Shown piece by piece: positions 28,737 through 41,113 of a stretch of 64,000 nt of DNA. The notes under the pieces were generated by a model, which saw only the letters and a list, made by a program, of their open reading frames with translations, was not told the DNA's origin and ran no database searches. Every line of letters begins with the position of its first letter. Position 1 is the first letter of the stretch. This DNA is from Paralithodes platypus (Eukaryota; Arthropoda; Malacostraca; Decapoda; Lithodidae). Where the stretch lies: assembly GCA_032716605.1 (NCBI GenBank), contig CM064519.1:24700191-24764190 (forward strand), in the 5' to 3' direction. The position numbers and the translations under genes are program-made.

Positions 28737-29735
28737 GGAAACCCCCGCTAAAGGATGGCCATGACAGAAATGCCTCAAGGCTACTTTGTCAAGACATGCC
28801 TCCTTTGCCCGTGCCACAATGCCCCTTCCATTATGTGTAAGTTTTTCCTCAATATATTTTTCCACTTTCTTTTCCCATACCATAGGTGGTCTTCCACTAC
28901 TAACTGCTCCACTCATATATCTTTCTTGGCATTCTGTCTTCATCCATACTCGGAACATGACCATACCACCTCAAAGTACTTCTCTTTATCCACTCAACCA
29001 CTCCACATTCAATGCCCATAGCTTGCTCTTCCATTCCAAAGGACTCATACACTTCTCTATTACTTGTCCCATCTAGCCTATTCACGCCAGCTGCCATTCT
29101 GAAAAAGCTCAGCTCCACAGCTCTCAGTTTGGAGAGGTCCTTGTCACTTGTCCATGCTTCATTTCCATATGAGAGTGTTGGGAGCTGCACACTGTTTCTC
29201 AGTGACTTTTTCACTTCTTGACTAACCATTCTTCCTTTCAGAATACTATCAAGTTCTCCAATTACCTTTCTCCCTTGAATTTTTCTCTCTTATCTCACTC
29301 TCCATTTTACCATATTTGCACAGTATAGCTCCCAAATACTTGAAACTTTCATTTCTATCTCAGGCCCAACTTTCAACCTCTTCCCATACTTAATTTCTCA
29401 TTTTTATTTTACAACTTTTCTCATGTTCTTTGTTAATTCTATATTTTGCCTTAAAATCTATGGATTCATGCATTCTTCTTTCAAACACCAATACCGTAAC
29501 TTACATTAACCTTTAACTTTCTCTTTTCGCATACTCTGTCAAAGTCTGTGACCACTCTCTGTAGTTCTTCTACATTTTCCGCCAACATGACTGCATCGTC
29601 CGCATATAGGCATTTCCCTACATTGATCTTTAACTTTCTCTTTTCGCATACCCTGTGAAAGTCTGTGACTACTCTATGAAGTTCTTCCACATTTTCTGCC
29701 AACAGGACTGCATCGTCCGCATATTCATAGTGTGG
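28737..29735 (-). pseudogene. RTE-C LINE, RT C-terminal part
   Basis: Minus strand: YADDAVLLAENVEELHR (catalytic YADD) twice in tandem at 29735-29511. After a decayed stretch come LPTLSYGNEAWTSDKDLSKL, STLRWYGHVPSMDEDRMPRK (ORF 28900-29229) and a last piece with GRPPMVWEKKVEKYIEEK and CHGHPLAGVSQGKK (about 28965-28740). These are the fingers/palm end and C-terminal region of an RTE-like reverse transcriptase. Several stops and frameshifts make it inactive. The 5' part is missing; the sequence changes at 29736. Confidence 0.75.
29511..29735 (-). repeat. In-frame 117 bp tandem duplication of the YADD box
   Basis: Two units start at 29511 and 29628 with a period of 117 bases (39 codons). Each encodes YADDAV(L/M)LAENVEELxR followed by RVCEKRKLK. 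Units differ at several positions, so the duplication is not recent. Confidence 0.85.
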
Positions 29736-30007
29736 CCGTGACGTCAGGTCACGTGACAATAATAAACAAACCAGTACCTGGCCCTATGGTACGGAGCTGC
29801 CGCGCGCTTGTACACAAAGAGACTGGTCAAGTGTGTGTTGTACCAGGTTGTTTTAGCACACACGGACAAGACAATGTGCTTTTGTATTGATTTCAAACAA
29901 TCAAAGATGTAAGAAAAATATATTAAGGAAACAATAACAAGCTTCAAAGCAGTAACATAAAACAATATGATGAATAGATGATAAGACTGAATATTGAGCT
30001 CTCTCCT
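29736..30007. other. Unassigned sequence
   Basis: No gene or repeat recognised; contains GTGACGTCAGGTCACGTGAC, a short CRE/E-box-like palindromic stretch at 29736-29757. Confidence 0.4.
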
Positions 30008-30496
30008 TTAACACCTTAAGAGCGGCCTAGGCGGTAATTTCTATGTACCGCCCAGCGTTTTTTTTACCATAAATGGGGTTCTTTCCGTGCTCTTTTTCAT
30101 GCATAAACAAGACCCAGAGCGTAATACAAGTATGTATCCCTGAAAGGGCGTAAATTGAGCTTTCCAATAACACCCGTTCCATCCTTCTACGATCATTGGT
30201 TGTCTTGCAACGATCGTGCAACCGAAGGGCAAAAACGGTAAAATACGGCAATTTCTTTATATAATTACGTACAGTATGTAGCGAGGGAGAGAGGGTGGAG
30301 GAGGGTGTAGTAAATCTCAGTAGGTCCACGGCGGCCGTGGCGAGCGGTCAGGAGGTAATCTATGCTCCTCCCACCGCTCCGCTCTCTCTCAGAGCACATT
30401 ACGTCCTCAAAATTGCATTCGATAATAGCCGGGCCCCGCATATGGGCACCTTTTCTTTCACTCGACAATAGCCGTGCGCCGCCAAAGAAGGGTTAA
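30008..30496. mobile_element. TTAA MITE, family 3 copy a
   Basis: TTAA at both ends; 489 bp. The sister copy at 56134-56621 (488 bp) is in the opposite orientation. A TACAGTA at 30270-30276 is an extra 5 bases relative to the sister copy near 56355. Confidence 0.78.
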
Positions 30497-30799
30497 TATG
30501 TGTGGATGTTTGGATTATTATGAACATATCTTTAGTAATTTTACCCAAATATATATAGGCCTTATTTCATTCATAAAACTACAGATGCATACAGTACCTA
30601 TCAGACGGCAACGGTCAATAAGAGTAAATGTTTTTTATTATTTTGTATATAAAGCGCAAAGCTCTTTATCATCCATCGCCATCTGGAAACTGTCTAATAT
30701 CTTCTTGTATAAGGACTAGGCTTAACAATTATCTGTACTGATATTTATCGTCTCATTTTACACAATATATTTGTATACACATTTATGTTTATCGATGTA

Positions 30800-31940
30800 C
30801 AGTCGACGCTCGATTTAACGGACCCGATACAACGGATTTCGGATTTAACGGACTCTGTCTGTAGCCGGACAATGGACCCAGCAACGGACAAAGTCCGATG
30901 CTCGAAAAAAAAGTTGGAGCAAAGTCCGTTGCTCTATCTATTTATTTCTCTAATGCACCTACCTAAATCCCTTATACATTAACATAACTATGTCTTATTT
31001 GGACTTTTTGTAATCTTTGAATCATTTCTAATGTGATGGAATTGAAAAATATAATATCCTTCCAGCACATAGATAAATAATAAATAAGATAGTCAACAAA
31101 ATATTTCAACTCTCCCCTCCGTGCGAGCAGAGACGGAAGATTTACGTTTGATAGATTTTTTTTTTTTTTTTCCCCTCGATATATACTCTCTTTCTATCTA
31201 TCTATCTCTCTAATTCATCTACCTAAATCCCTTATACATTAACATAACTATGTCTTATTTGGACTTTTTGTAATCTTTGAATCATTTCTAATGGGATGGA
31301 ATTTGAAAAATATAATATCCTTCCAGCGCATAGATAAACAATAAATAAGATAGTCGAAAAAATAGTTCAACCTTCCCCTCCGTCTAGGCGCCGAGCTTCC
31401 GAGACGGGAGATTTACGTTTGATAGATTTTTTTTTTTTTTTTTTCCCACGGTATACACAAAATGATGGGGAAATATTATAACATGTTTTTAATTGACATT
31501 TGTGTCGTTTTTGCTGATTATGAGTTGGTGGAAAAAAAAATCTTTAATTCTATCATATCGGAAATGATTCACAGATTATATAGAGACCAAATAACATACA
31601 CTTAAGTGTGTTCAATAGTTTTGCATTATCAATAGGGTGTAGCACAAGGCTTATCAACATATCACAGTAACGGGGTCGGGGTTGAGGCTGGGACGGGGAG
31701 GGGAGGGAGTAGGCCTACAGGGGATATCCTTCATTTTTTTTTTTTTTTTTTTTTTTACCCCATGTGAAATTTATCATATCAATGACAAATACGACCTTTA
31801 TTATGTTTTCAGCACAACGTGTCCCTCAAAAAAAAAAAAAAAAAAAAATCCAAATACAAAGGCAATTTTCCAGCTACGGACTTTTTCCAGTAACGGACTT
31901 GGTCTCCCCCCTATTAGTCCGTTAAATCGAGCGTCGACTG
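30800..31940. mobile_element. TA-flanked TIR element (pogo/Tigger-type), 1,141 bp, copy 1
   Basis: The ends CAGTCGACGCTCGATTTAAC and their exact complement at 31921-31940 are flanked by TA. The interior holds two ~260 bp direct copies (about 30925-31180 and 31195-31440) sharing CTATGTCTTATTTGGACTTT and CAGCRCATAGATAAA. It also holds poly-T and poly-A tracts. It has no transposase. A second copy of the same structure lies inverted at 37376-38515. Confidence 0.85.
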
Positions 31941-31942
31941 TA

Positions 31943-32464
31943 TTAGGGAGGTAACCGCAATTCACGGCGGCAAAGCGTATACCATTAGCCTACACTAGAT
32001 TACCGTATCCTATGCAAAACCAACTGAAAACAAAAGATTAATAGGACACCAACAATCTATTAACCACATTAATGATGTACAGTATATGAAATGTCTGTTA
32101 TGGTAGATGGATGAGGGTAGGGGAAATTTGTCATGTGTTTTCGACCATTCCATTCTTACACAAGATATGTTTATATCAATCTATTTTACCTTCCATAAAG
32201 AGAGATAATACGATTCATCACGAAGTGTAGCCTACCGGCAGATATATAACAAACGTATATATTATATACTAAATGAAGAGACAAGGAATAATCGTGTGTC
32301 TTTAGACCTCTTCATATAGATTAAAATGTAGGTTAAGGTACATATACGGTACAAGTATATCGTTTGCTTCAACAGACACATTCCATGATAAATAACAAAT
32401 TGGGCTTGTCTCCTTTCATGTGTTAGCCTCAGTTCACCTAGCTGTAAATAGGTACCTGGAATAA
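31943..32464. other. Unassigned sequence
   Basis: No coding signal or known repeat seen; AT-rich, with a TACAGTA at about 32079. Confidence 0.4.
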
Positions 32465-34330
32465 GTGGACGACGTTGTGACGTCCCATCTGGGGTTGGCA
32501 AAAATGGTACAAGGCGAGATGGGTATCATATGGTTCACGGGCCGACTGCAGGAAGACATGAATGTAGTGTTCCAGTGGACCAGGGAAAACAACATGCAAT
32601 TCAATGAGGAAAAATTCCAATTAATACGGTACGGAGATAATAATGGTGTTAAAGAAATTACAAATTACTTAACAGAATCTAACCACATAATAGAACGGAA
32701 AGACAGTGTGAAAGACCTTGGGGTATTAATGTCTGAAAATATGGGTTTCAAAGTACATAACCAGGTCAAAGTGGCGGCTGCGAAACGTCTAACGGGTTGG
32801 ATTCTGCGTACTTTTAAAACACGCGGTGAATTGCCTATGATAACGCTCTTCAAATCTCTAGTGCTACCGCGGCTTGAATACTGTAGCGTATTAACATCCC
32901 CATACAAAGCAGGTGAAATAAATGACGTAGAGAGTGTACAAAGAAATTTCACTTCGCATATAAGTTCGATAAAACATCTACACTATTGGGAGCGTTTAAG
33001 AGCACTGAATCTGTACTCACTGGAACGTAGAAGAGAACGTTACCTAATAATATCTATCTATCTATCTATTGCCTGACGCCGTGATCCCCGAAGGGGTGGC
33101 CACGAACGAACCGCCCCCATGCACCTCTGTCCCCAGTCAGTCGACGCCCCTCCCCCCAACCAGCACCACCTTCGTTCATGTACTTCCTCACTCCATCCTT
33201 CCACCTCATATTCGGTCTACCTCTCCCCCTCTGTCCCTCCACCTCGCTCTCATACACCCTCTTAGTCATTCTCTCGCTTTCCATACGTTCCATATGGCCG
33301 AACCATCTCAAGTTGTTCCTTTTCACACTTTCCAGCACATCTACCTTCACACCACACCTCCTTCTTACTTCCTCATTAGTCTGTCTATCCTCCATGTAAC
33401 TCCGCACGCACTCCTTAAGTAATTCATTTCCACTGCTCTCACTCTTGGTCTGAGTCTCTCAACCAACGTCCATGCTTCGCTTCCGTAAGTCAGTGTCAGG
33501 ATTACCACACTGTCATGCAAGGACTTCTTCACTTCCATACTGACCACCCTATTTCTTGTTACTGCTTTTAGCGTTCCTACAACCCTCTTCCCCTGTTGTA
33601 CCCTCTCCCGCACCTCTTCATCCATAGTCCCATCTTTACTCAACACACTGCCCAGATACTTAAAAGAGTTGACGATCTCCATAGCCTAATAATATACACG
33701 TGGAAAATCGCAGAGGGTTTAGTACCAAACCTACATACTCCGATAGTCATGAAATTCAGTGATAGGAGAGGCTGGGAATGCGAAATCCCCCGGATGAATA
33801 ACAGGGGTGCTATGGGCTCTCTGCGAGAGGGCTGGTTATCACACAGAGGCCCACGTCTCTTCAACAAACTCCCACGGCGAGTAAGAGACATGAGGGACAT
33901 CTCGTTAGACAACTTCAAGAGAGCCCTAGATGTCGAACTGCAAAAAGTGCCAGACGAGCCCATCCTCGCAAGGGAGCGAGCTGTCGCTTCAAACAGTCTA
34001 CTGCACCAAATCACCACCCATAACGAGGGGCGTCGCGCTCCTTGGTGCCGCTAGAGGAGCGGCGAACACATCCAAAGGTAAGGTACCTAAGCTGATGGCT
34101 ACCTAAGCCTTCGGGCGAGACGGTACCGTCTATAGTGAGAATGGTACCATACAGATCCACCCTAAGCCTTCGTTTCCGATGTCGCCAATTGGCTAAAAAT
34201 ACAGACAACACACACATCCACAGCCATTCCAACGATACATATAACACCTACACATATAGGAGGCGGGAAATAACGAGCATGCTCACTCCCGCAATACAAC
34301 TAGAGTAAGTACAATGTAAGGCATTGATCT
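32465..34330 (+). pseudogene. CR1-like LINE, RT C-terminal half, split by an RTE-B insertion
   Basis: The first part (32465-33052) encodes FQWTRENNMQFNEEKFQLIR, KDLGVLMSENMGFKVH, FKSLVLPRLEYCSV and LRALNLYSLERRRERY. After the insertion at 33053-33686 the protein resumes with IIYTWKIAEGLVPN, GPRLFNKLPRRVRDM and LDNFKRALDVEL. These are the palm/thumb and C-terminal signatures of CR1/L2-like LINEs. The upstream RT and endonuclease are missing. The 3' UTR (34055-34330) ends with GGAGGCGGGAAATAACGAGC, a block shared with the minus-strand fragment at 4155-4200. Confidence 0.8.
33053..33686 (-). mobile_element. RTE-B LINE 3' fragment inserted in the CR1-like LINE
   Basis: The (TAGA)n tail lies at 33053-33069 on the minus strand, then LRWFGHMERMESERMTKRVY and LDSVVILTLTYGSEAWTLVE-type sequence up to 33686. 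The target CCTAATAATAT is duplicated at 33042-33052 and 33687-33697, giving 5'-truncated LINE insertion boundaries to the base. Confidence 0.88.
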
Positions 34331-34625
34331 TGGTACAATGGCAAAGCTGCTAGATGTAAAGTAAGTACCGGTAATAAAACGAAACATATGAAAAGAGTTG
34401 ATTAGGCTATGCCCAACATTACCGGTATCTATCAACTGAAAATATACATATTTTATAATCTATATTTTATTAATTTCACCCCAACATATGCCAATTTTGT
34501 GAATAGGTCATTTATATAATATGCTTACGTGTCGGATAAATTGCGTCTATATATGCAGGGAAATTTAGACTAAATTAAGTAGTTTTGTTGGCAATATAAG
34601 CAAAATCCATCATAGTTTTACCATT

Positions 34626-35043
34626 TTAACCCTTGTCTAGCGGCGCGCGACTTATGTCGAGTTAAAGAAACTGGCAAAAAACGGGTGAAAAATGGGTGAA
34701 AATAGAGTGAAAATGGGTGGAACAGTAATGAACCATACGTCCGACATCTGTGGCCTCCCGGCCCACACTAACTCCAGTTCCCCCACCGCATGGGAGGATG
34801 ACAGTGTGACCAATAGTTCGCTAAAAGTGAACAATGTAGCAAAATCCGCTAAACTTCCATCTTTGAGGTAACACTGTCAGGGCTCCACGAGTGCTACGTA
34901 GCTGTATGTGGTGTCATTGTGTAGCGATTTCTGCCTAGTTTTCGGCACAATACAGTTCCTTTCATGCTGATGGTTGATATAGCAGTCAGAATGGCCTGAA
35001 AAGGCCCAAAACGGCCACAGACCCCCCGCTAGACAAGGGTTAA
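34626..35043. mobile_element. TTAA MITE, family 4 copy a
   Basis: TTAACCCTTGTCTAGCGGCG on the left, CCGCTAGACAAGGGTTAA on the right. A palindrome-like GCGCGACTTATGTCGAG lies just inside. The interior is shared with 61140-61570. Confidence 0.8.
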
Positions 35044-35658
35044 TGCAGCAAAATTATATAAATCTTAACTTGGCTCTTTTGCCAACCATTGGCGTGCAAC
35101 AATATCAAACCCACCAAACCTACCTAAGAATTAACTTAACTAACAGATTATTTGAGGAGGTTTAAGCAAAGTCCGTTGTATAAATATATGTTACCTTCCA
35201 TAATAGGAGAATATACAATTTATCATGAAGTTTGTCGGTTCAAGCAAAACTATATACCTGGTACCGGTACCGTTTATGGAAATACCTTACCTACATTATG
35301 ATCCATGTGAATTGGTCTAAAATTCTGGTGTAAAATTCATCAATTTACAGTTAGTATTTTTAAGTCTAGCCCATATATAAGGTGATATTTGGTGTAGGTT
35401 TTAACTTTTGAACTTGTTTGACATCAAATGTTGATTAAAATCCAAACTCGATCGGTTATATTTTGTCAACTCGGGTATTTCTATGGTTGCGGGATTTTTG
35501 CGGGTAGAGGGTATTACAATAAGCTAAATACATCGGAGATTTGACCATATTAATTAACCTGGGAACTGCGGGGAGACTCTTAAGAGTTCCCCCGGCGGAC
35601 TGCGGGGAGACTCTTAAGAGTCAGAGAAAAAAAAAAATCAACTTTTGACATCGAAATT

Positions 35659-35702
<44 letters not shown>

Positions 35703-36263
35703 GCCCCTGGGCCATGCAAAATCTCAGTCCTCTACCTCCCCTCCTTCCCCACTTTCCTCCTCTCCTTCAGTTATCACCTATTTTCCCTGTTATTCCCTTA
35801 TTCTGAGGTATATTTTCGTGCTAACATTAGAAATCCGGTTGAAGGGTGTGGTCATCACTGATAGCAAGCGAATGCAAGAGAGAGAGAGAGAGTATCGATC
35901 GACTGTGTCTCAGTGGCCTTGGGGGAAATTGGCGGGAAAGCAGCTTGCCTCACCCATACATTATACAACTCGCGGGCTATATCTCCGATTTTGACCATCC
36001 AAACGCTGTTTTCACTCGTTTTTATTGTTGTTTCAGGTTAATACCTTTATAATCAACCCATAATAGGCGCATATGGATAAGTATTAATGCTATTAATGGT
36101 ACAATGAATATTTTAGTGACGGAAACACCTCAAATACGTCAGCACAGGGGGACGTTTCCAATTACCCCCATGCGCACTTGTTAGGTTAACTAAACCTGTA
36201 TTATGCATCACTGAAATTATAAGTAGGCCTAGCCTATGTACTGGTAGATTGTGTTACGTGCCT
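35044..36263. other. Unassigned sequence with palindromes and a poly-T tract
   Basis: No gene recognised. At 35565-35625 the unit ACTGCGGGGAGACTCTTAAG occurs twice, each with the perfect palindrome ACTCTTAAGAGT. A poly-T run lies at about 35657-35701. TTAACCTG at 35555 and CAGGTTAA near 36030-36043 could be ends of another TTAA element, but the matching ends are only about 8 bp. Confidence 0.4.
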
Positions 36264-36480
36264 TTAACCCCTTCTGTACCGGTGATGTACTTATCATTAT
36301 ATTCTGGCCACTATTAGATGATTTTGTACAGCTTAGGAAGGATGTCTACTCATTACAAGGCTACAGCCTATCTCAATTAATCCTTTTAGATATCATATAT
36401 CCTTCCCTAGCTTAGACAAAATCGTCTAAATGTAGCTGAAATCAAATACAAAAAGACGTTACTGGTAAAGAAGGGGTTAA
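36264..36480. mobile_element. TTAA MITE, family 5 copy b
   Basis: 217 bp between TTAA at 36264 and 36477. Ends TTAACCCCTTCTGTACCGGT and ACTGGTAAAGAAGGGGTTAA. The interior resembles 25926-26136 and a decayed piece at about 43725-43849. Confidence 0.8.
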
Positions 36481-36662
36481 TATTCTGTTCTCAAAGATTT
36501 CTGTACGGTATTCATGCGCAGTCCCAGCCTTATGAGGGCTTTTGCCCAGTAGGCTGTAGACAAATAGTTTTTATTATTATTATTCATGCGCAGTTCTGCT
36601 GTTGTAACAAGGCTTATAATCTTAATAGTATCTCTAATTTCCAAAACGTAGACATTATTTGA

Positions 36663-36752
<90 letters not shown>
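36663..36752. repeat. (CT)n(TA)n microsatellite
   Basis: A short CT run followed by about 60 bases of TA, directly against the left end of the TIR element at 36753. TA runs are natural targets for TA-specific transposons. Confidence 0.9.
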
Positions 36753-36755
<3 letters not shown>

Positions 36756-37150
36756 TAAACCCTCGCTATCTCGGACCTCTAGAAGTCGGAAACCCGCACT
36801 ACTCGGACTGGCATCGGCCTCTCGGAAAGTTCGCCGTATATCTCGGAAAATTCCGAGATGTAAGGGCAAATTCAGAGATCTAAGGCTACAGTGAGGTGGA
36901 GAAGGACAGTGAAATGGAGAAGGAAAGTGATATTTATAATATATGTGTGCTGGATACTGTACAGGTACTGTAATTTATCTTGAATCTACGTTGTTAGTGA
37001 TAGGGAAGTCTCCGTTTTCTCTGGTGGCTCGGACTCCCTGTTCCAATTCGGACATTTTCCTCTCTTAAGTCGGACTTCGGACATCTCGGAAAATCGGACA
37101 TTTCGGACTGGGTCTCCCCCCAATTAGTCCGAGATAGCGAGGGTTTACTG
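36753..37150. mobile_element. TA-flanked TIR element, 398 bp (Tigger-type)
   Basis: The ends CAGTAAACCCTCGCTATCTC and their complement at 37131-37150 are flanked by TA. The interior contains repeated TCGGAC-type motifs. Non-coding. Confidence 0.85.
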
Positions 37151-37375
37151 TATATATATATATATATACAGTATATATATATATAAACAATAAAAAACAT
37201 ATATTACAGAAAGGAAGTGAGTAATGGAATGTTGGTGTCTTATAACAAACTTTTGTTTTCTGCTTTGCCTTCGCTCGCATAGTAATCATTAAAAAAATAT
37301 ACGGAAAACGGATAAATATCAACATACTACTGTATGGTGTAAAATTATAAAATCGACATGTAAATAATGATAATA

Positions 37376-37441
37376 CAGTCGACGCTCGATTTAACGGACT
37401 AATAGAGGGGAGACCGAGTCCGTTGCTGGAAAATTGCCTTC

Positions 37442-37476
<35 letters not shown>

Positions 37477-38515
37477 TATTATTGAGGGACACGTTGTGCT
37501 GTACTGTCCCTGAAAACATAATAAAGGTCTTATTTGTCATTGATATGATAAATTTCACATGGGAAAAAAATAAAAAAATAAAAAGGAAGGATATCCCCGC
37601 TGCTGTAGGCCTACTCCCTCCCCTCCCCGTCCCGGCCTCAACCCCGACCCCGTTACTGTGATAATGTTGATATGCCTTGTGCTACACCCTATTGATAATG
37701 CAAAACTATTGATCACACTTAAAAGTGTATGTTATTTGGTCTCTATATAATCTGTGAATCATTTCCGATATGATAGAATTAAAGATTTTTTTTCCCACCA
37801 ACTCATAATCAGCAAAAACAACACAAATGTCAATTACAAACATGTTATAATATTTCCCCATCATTTTGTGTATACCGTGGGAACAAAAAAAAAAAAAAAT
37901 CTATCAAACGTAAATCTCCCGTCTCCGGCGCCTAGACGGAGGGGAGGGTTGAACTATTTTTTTGACTATCTTATTTATTGTTTATCTATGTGCTGGAAGG
38001 ATATTATATTTTTCAATTCCATCCCATTAGAAATGATTCAAAGATTACAAAAGGCCAAATAAGACATAATTATGTTAATGTATAAAGGATTTAGGTAGAT
38101 GAATTAGAGATAGATAGATAGAAAGAGAGTGTATATCGAGGGAAAAAACAAAACAAAAAATCTATCAAACGTAAGTCTTCCGTCTCTGCTCGCACGGAGG
38201 GGAGAGTTGAAATATTTTGTTGACTATCTTATTTATTATTTATCTATGTGCTGGAAGGATATTATATTTTTCAATTCCATCACATTAGAAATGATTCAAA
38301 GATTACAAAAAGTCCAAATAAGACATAGTTATGTTAATGTATAAGGGATTTAGGTAGGTGCATTAGAGAGATAAATAGATAGAGCAACGGACTTTGCTCC
38401 AACTTTTTTTCGAGCATCGGACTTTGTCAGTTGCTGGTCCATTGTCCGGCTACAGACAGAGTCCGTTAAATCCGAAATCCGTTGTATCAGGGTCCGTTAA
38501 ATCGAGCGTCGACTG
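37376..38515. mobile_element. TA-flanked TIR element (pogo/Tigger-type), 1,140 bp, copy 2
   Basis: Same family as 30800-31940, inverted relative to it, with the same end sequence, TA flanks and internal ~260 bp duplication. A poly-T run lies at 37443-37474. Confidence 0.85.
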
Positions 38516-38780
38516 TACAGTATTTAAGTTAGCCCAGTATATAAGGAGATATAGTCGGTGTTGTTCACTCTTCATACACCCTGCTTTTATCACAAGGCAG
38601 TAATAAGTCTTCCTTGTCGTAATTTCCCTCTATTTTACCCTAGGGACCCTCCCCCTTCAGAACACTAAAGAATGTATGGCGATAACTCAATTTCCATAGT
38701 GTTCACGTTAGACATGGCATTACGAGCATATAAAGTAGAAACCGATTCAATCGCATAGAGTTCAACGTGTTTATTTACTT
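38516..38780. other. Unassigned sequence
   Basis: No recognised feature; begins with TACAGTA overlapping the TA flank of the preceding element. Confidence 0.4.
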
Positions 38781-40900
38781 GGGAGTAGCGGGCCAATGAT
38801 GCCCCAAGCCGTCTGGTGGAGAAATCGGAACTAACCCCGTGCACACTATGAATAGGCATGTTAAAATCTTCCACTCTCTTCCCTCTGATTCCAGCCTAGC
38901 TCCTATACCCATTGATCCCACCCTACATTCTCTAATCACTCCATCCATGTACAGTATACAGTATATTGAACAACCAAGGTGACATGACATCCTTGTCTTA
39001 CTCCTACATTGACCTCAAAACTCTCACTTAACTTATCCCCTACCTTCACATTTGCAATTGTATTCCTATAAAAAGATTTTACTGCCATTAGCAACTTTCC
39101 TGCCACACCATATACTGTTCACACATCCAACAGACCCTTCCAATCTACTTTGTCATAGGCTTTTTCCAAATCCATGAATGTTGCATAGTTTTCTGTTCTT
39201 GGCCAAGTACTTCTCTACTAACAATCGCATGGAGGCTATCTGGTCAACGCAGCCTCTGCCCTTTCTGAAACCTCCCTGCTCTTTGCCTATTTTGTCATCC
39301 GTTATCTTCTGCAGTCTCTCTGTTACTACTCTTGCGTATACCTTTCTGGGTATGCTAAGCAAGCTAATTCCCCTAAAACTCTTACACTCCTCTTGACTAA
39401 CCTTCCCTTTGTACAGGGTGGGGCAGAGAGGACGGACGTTTTTTGGTATATTCACAAAATCTTTAATTTTAGCTTCAAACAAATTGTATTGACATCAATG
39501 TTTTCATATTGAATTAGCATTTGACAAAATCAAGTGTGGAAAACAACATCGCTCATGTGGTGTCCGTTTTCATTGATGCATTTCTGAAGGCGTTCTTGGA
39601 AGTTGGCCTCCACTCTCTCCAGCATTGCTCTGTCGATTTGGGTGACTTCCACGCGAATAGCTTCCTTCAAATCGTCCAATGTAGGGGCTTATGCTCATAC
39701 ACACGTGCCTTGAGGTTTCCCCACAAGAAAAAAACACAAATGGACAAATCAGGGGAGCGAGGGGGCCAAGGAGTGTCAGCAAACCTGGAAATGAGGCGGT
39801 CACCGAATAGAGGGCGAAGAACGTCCATTGATGCTCTGGCTGTGTACGAAGTGCATGAACCCAACGTAAGATTGTGTTACGGGTGGGAACAGCCTGATTT
39901 CGGTGAATGTTGAAGTGGCGACGAAACTCTCGCTGAACTGCTGTGACAGACCCGTTATTCTTCACGTAACTGTCGTAGGCAAACACGCGCTGCTCTATCG
40001 TCCACAGCGCCATGGCTTCAACTGAAAAGAAAAAAAAAATTGCTAAGACACCACGGACAGAATGGTACCTGTCGGACATATGTCCCTCCCCCTGGGGCTG
40101 AGTAATAGCCATTTCAAAAACGTCCGTCCTCTCTGCCCCACCCTGTACAAGGGTACTATCACTGTTTTCCTCCAGTCCTCTGGTACATTATCCTTCTCCC
40201 ATACTAATTTACATAACCTACCGGTATGCATTATGTCTACAGCTTCTCCCCCATATCTCGGCATTTCACCTGGGATGTTATGTACTGCAGCAGCTTTGCC
40301 ACATTTTGAGTATTGATTGCTTCTTTTACTTCTTTACTGCTTATCTGTCTTTCATCTACCCTATTTATTTACCTCTCTCCATTCCCATGGATGAGATCTT
40401 TGCCTCCCCCTACTCCTTACAGCTAAACTACTAAAATGATCTTTCCACACACCACCACCCTCCACATTCATGTTCCTCATTCTACCACCGGAGACACTCG
40501 GTCTTCCTCCCTCTGGCTTCTTTCACAGCTCTATAGTATGCTTTCTTGTCAATCAGAAACTGTTCTCTAATCTTCTTCCCATATTCCTCATCTCCCTTCC
40601 TTTTAGTGTCGTGTATCATCCTCTTCACTCTTTGTTTCAAGTTTTTATATTCTTGTTTCCTCGCACCTCAGTTTCTCTAGGTACCTGTATATTCTTGTGT
40701 AGCAATATCTTTCGCAACTCTTTCTTCTTTTTCATTAAATCTTCTATCTCTTTGCTGAACCTTGCGACATACGTTACCTTTCTTTTTACACATTTTAAAT
40801 ATTTTCTTGCCACATACTTTTTTCAGCTGCTTTAATCATGAAGACTCTTGTACCTTTCCATACTTCGTCTACAGTTAGTTAGTTATGTAGAGCAGATTAA
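38781..40900 (-). pseudogene. RTE-C LINE, RT and upstream linker, split by a mariner-like element
   Basis: Minus strand: linker pieces (40900-40320), then RT fingers and palm 5' of the break (CPTLYKG region), KSFRGISLLSIPRKVYARVV, KEQGGFRKGRGCVDQIASMR and, degraded, YMDGVIRECRVGSMGIGARL near 38900. Two chained TACAGTA heptamers at 38950-38963 add ten bases just before YMDGV and break the frame. The mariner-like element (39414-40145) sits within the CPTLYKG codons with a TA duplication. The sequence ends before the YADD box. Confidence 0.75.
39414..40145 (-). mobile_element. Internally deleted mariner-like (DUF4817) element, 732 bp
   Basis: TIRs CAGGGTGGGGCAGAGAGGAC and complement at the right end are flanked by TA. 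The minus-strand ORF (39570-40112) keeps the N-terminal helix-turn-helix part (WTIEQRVFAYDSYVKNNGSV ... FNIHRNQAVPTRNTILRWV). This joins a short piece of the transposase C-terminus (FADTPWPPRSPDLS and KARVYEHKPLHW, in a shifted frame). The catalytic core between them is missing, so the element cannot move itself. DUF4817-type transposases are common in insects and crustaceans. Confidence 0.85.
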
Positions 40901-41070
40901 CCAGACCACTGAGCTCCATACAGAACTCTCATAAGTTACACAGTATTTCCTAGATTTATCATATTGTCCATGCCTTTTACAGTATCTTTCAGCATATCCC
41001 TATATTTTGTTGCATTACGTGGGCTCTGATAGATGTGGGCTCTGAAGGCACAAGAGAGAAGAAGGTTGGA

Positions 41071-41072
<2 letters not shown>

Positions 41073-41113
<41 letters not shown>

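Noticed and set aside
35555..36043. A further TTAA element
   Set aside because: TTAACCTG and CAGGTTAA match over only about 8 bases and no sister copy is present.
36477..36883. Frames with long IYIYIY runs
   Set aside because: Translation of a TA microsatellite.
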